Source: an uncultured Sphingomonadales bacterium
Lineage (GTDB): Bacteria > Pseudomonadota > Alphaproteobacteria > Sphingomonadales > Sphingomonadaceae
NCBI GenBank assembly: GCA_903868655.1
Contig: CAIPWG010000496.1
Location: 1-5,073 of the forward strand
DNA length: 5,073 nucleotides
Direction of reading: 5' to 3'
Shown: piece after piece, positions 4,949 through 5,073 of the stretch
How the letters are laid out: the number at the start of each line of letters is the position of its first letter
Position numbering within the stretch: the stretch's first letter is position 1
Translations under genes and position numbers: made by a program
Notes under the pieces: model-generated
Told to the model about the DNA's origin: nothing
The model's database searches: none
Seen by the model: only the letters and a program-made list of their open reading frames with translations

Positions 4949-5073
4949 TGCAGGTGTTCGCGATGCTCTATCTTTGGCTCAAAGCTGGCCATGTCATCTT
5001 TGTGGTGTTCTGGATGGCAGGGCTGTTCATGCTGCCGAGATTTTTCATCTATCATCAGGAACTGGCACCAAAC
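4945..5073 (+). CDS. hemJ: Protoporphyrinogen IX oxidase HemJ (CopD-like membrane protein), N-terminal part
   Basis: HemJ is an inner-membrane protein that oxidises protoporphyrinogen IX to protoporphyrin IX, the penultimate step of heme synthesis, in bacteria lacking HemG and HemY. Only the first 43 residues are in the window; the family is usually about 140-200 residues. The visible part has a hydrophobic first membrane helix (about residues 4-30) containing LYLWLKAGH with a His at 16 that is a likely heme-ligand candidate, followed by WMAGLFMLPRFFIYH at 23-37, the hallmark of the family. Two ATGs in tandem, 4945 and 4948, can start it; 4945 overlaps the stop of the upstream small gene as ATGA and is preferred. 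Its place two genes after hemE supports the call. In related genomes rho often follows, beyond this window. Confidence 0.9.
   Translation, partial: MMQVFAMLYLWLKAGHVIFVVFWMAGLFMLPRFFIYHQELAPN

Overview
The window looks like the chromosomal replication-origin region of an alphaproteobacterium, most likely a member of the Sphingomonadales. The evidence is the moderately GC-rich coding sequence, the character of the proteins, and the gene order. Reading outward from the gap at 3210-3543, a DUF299 kinase/phosphorylase gene, maf, aroE, coaE and a dnaQ start lie on the minus strand. On the plus strand lie hemE, a small gene and hemJ. From established knowledge, the Caulobacter crescentus origin (Cori) sits between hemE and a DUF299 (RP001-type) gene with maf, aroE, coaE and dnaQ beyond it, and the hemE-side origin is conserved in Rickettsia. 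The genus assignment is inference.

Left to right: positions 1-132 hold the N-terminal start of DnaQ (minus strand). The match to the family stops abruptly near position 78. Positions 133-263 are non-coding and AT-rich, with a 10-bp inverted repeat and a DnaA-box-like 9-mer. Positions 264-3209 are a compact minus-strand operon, transcribed DUF299 gene - maf - aroE - coaE, in which every junction is a 4-base ATGA stop/start overlap. Positions 3210-3543 are the proposed oriC: two identical near-consensus DnaA boxes, several weaker ones, repeated GACAAG motifs, a 21-bp inverted pair of boxes, and an AT-rich tract directly beside hemE. Positions 3544-5073 hold hemE, an 82-residue protein with a putative zinc-binding CxxC...H motif, and the start of hemJ, which overlaps the small gene by ATGA.

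Together the genes serve housekeeping metabolism: late heme synthesis (HemE, HemJ), aromatic amino acid synthesis (AroE), coenzyme A synthesis (CoaE), nucleotide sanitation (Maf), control of a pyruvate/PEP dikinase (DUF299) and replication proofreading (DnaQ). Transcription runs away from the gap on both sides, as expected for genes flanking a bidirectional origin. I saw no mobile element, tRNA, rRNA or CRISPR array. The most notable items are the origin itself, the broken DnaQ match at the left edge and the uncharacterised small protein in the heme cluster.
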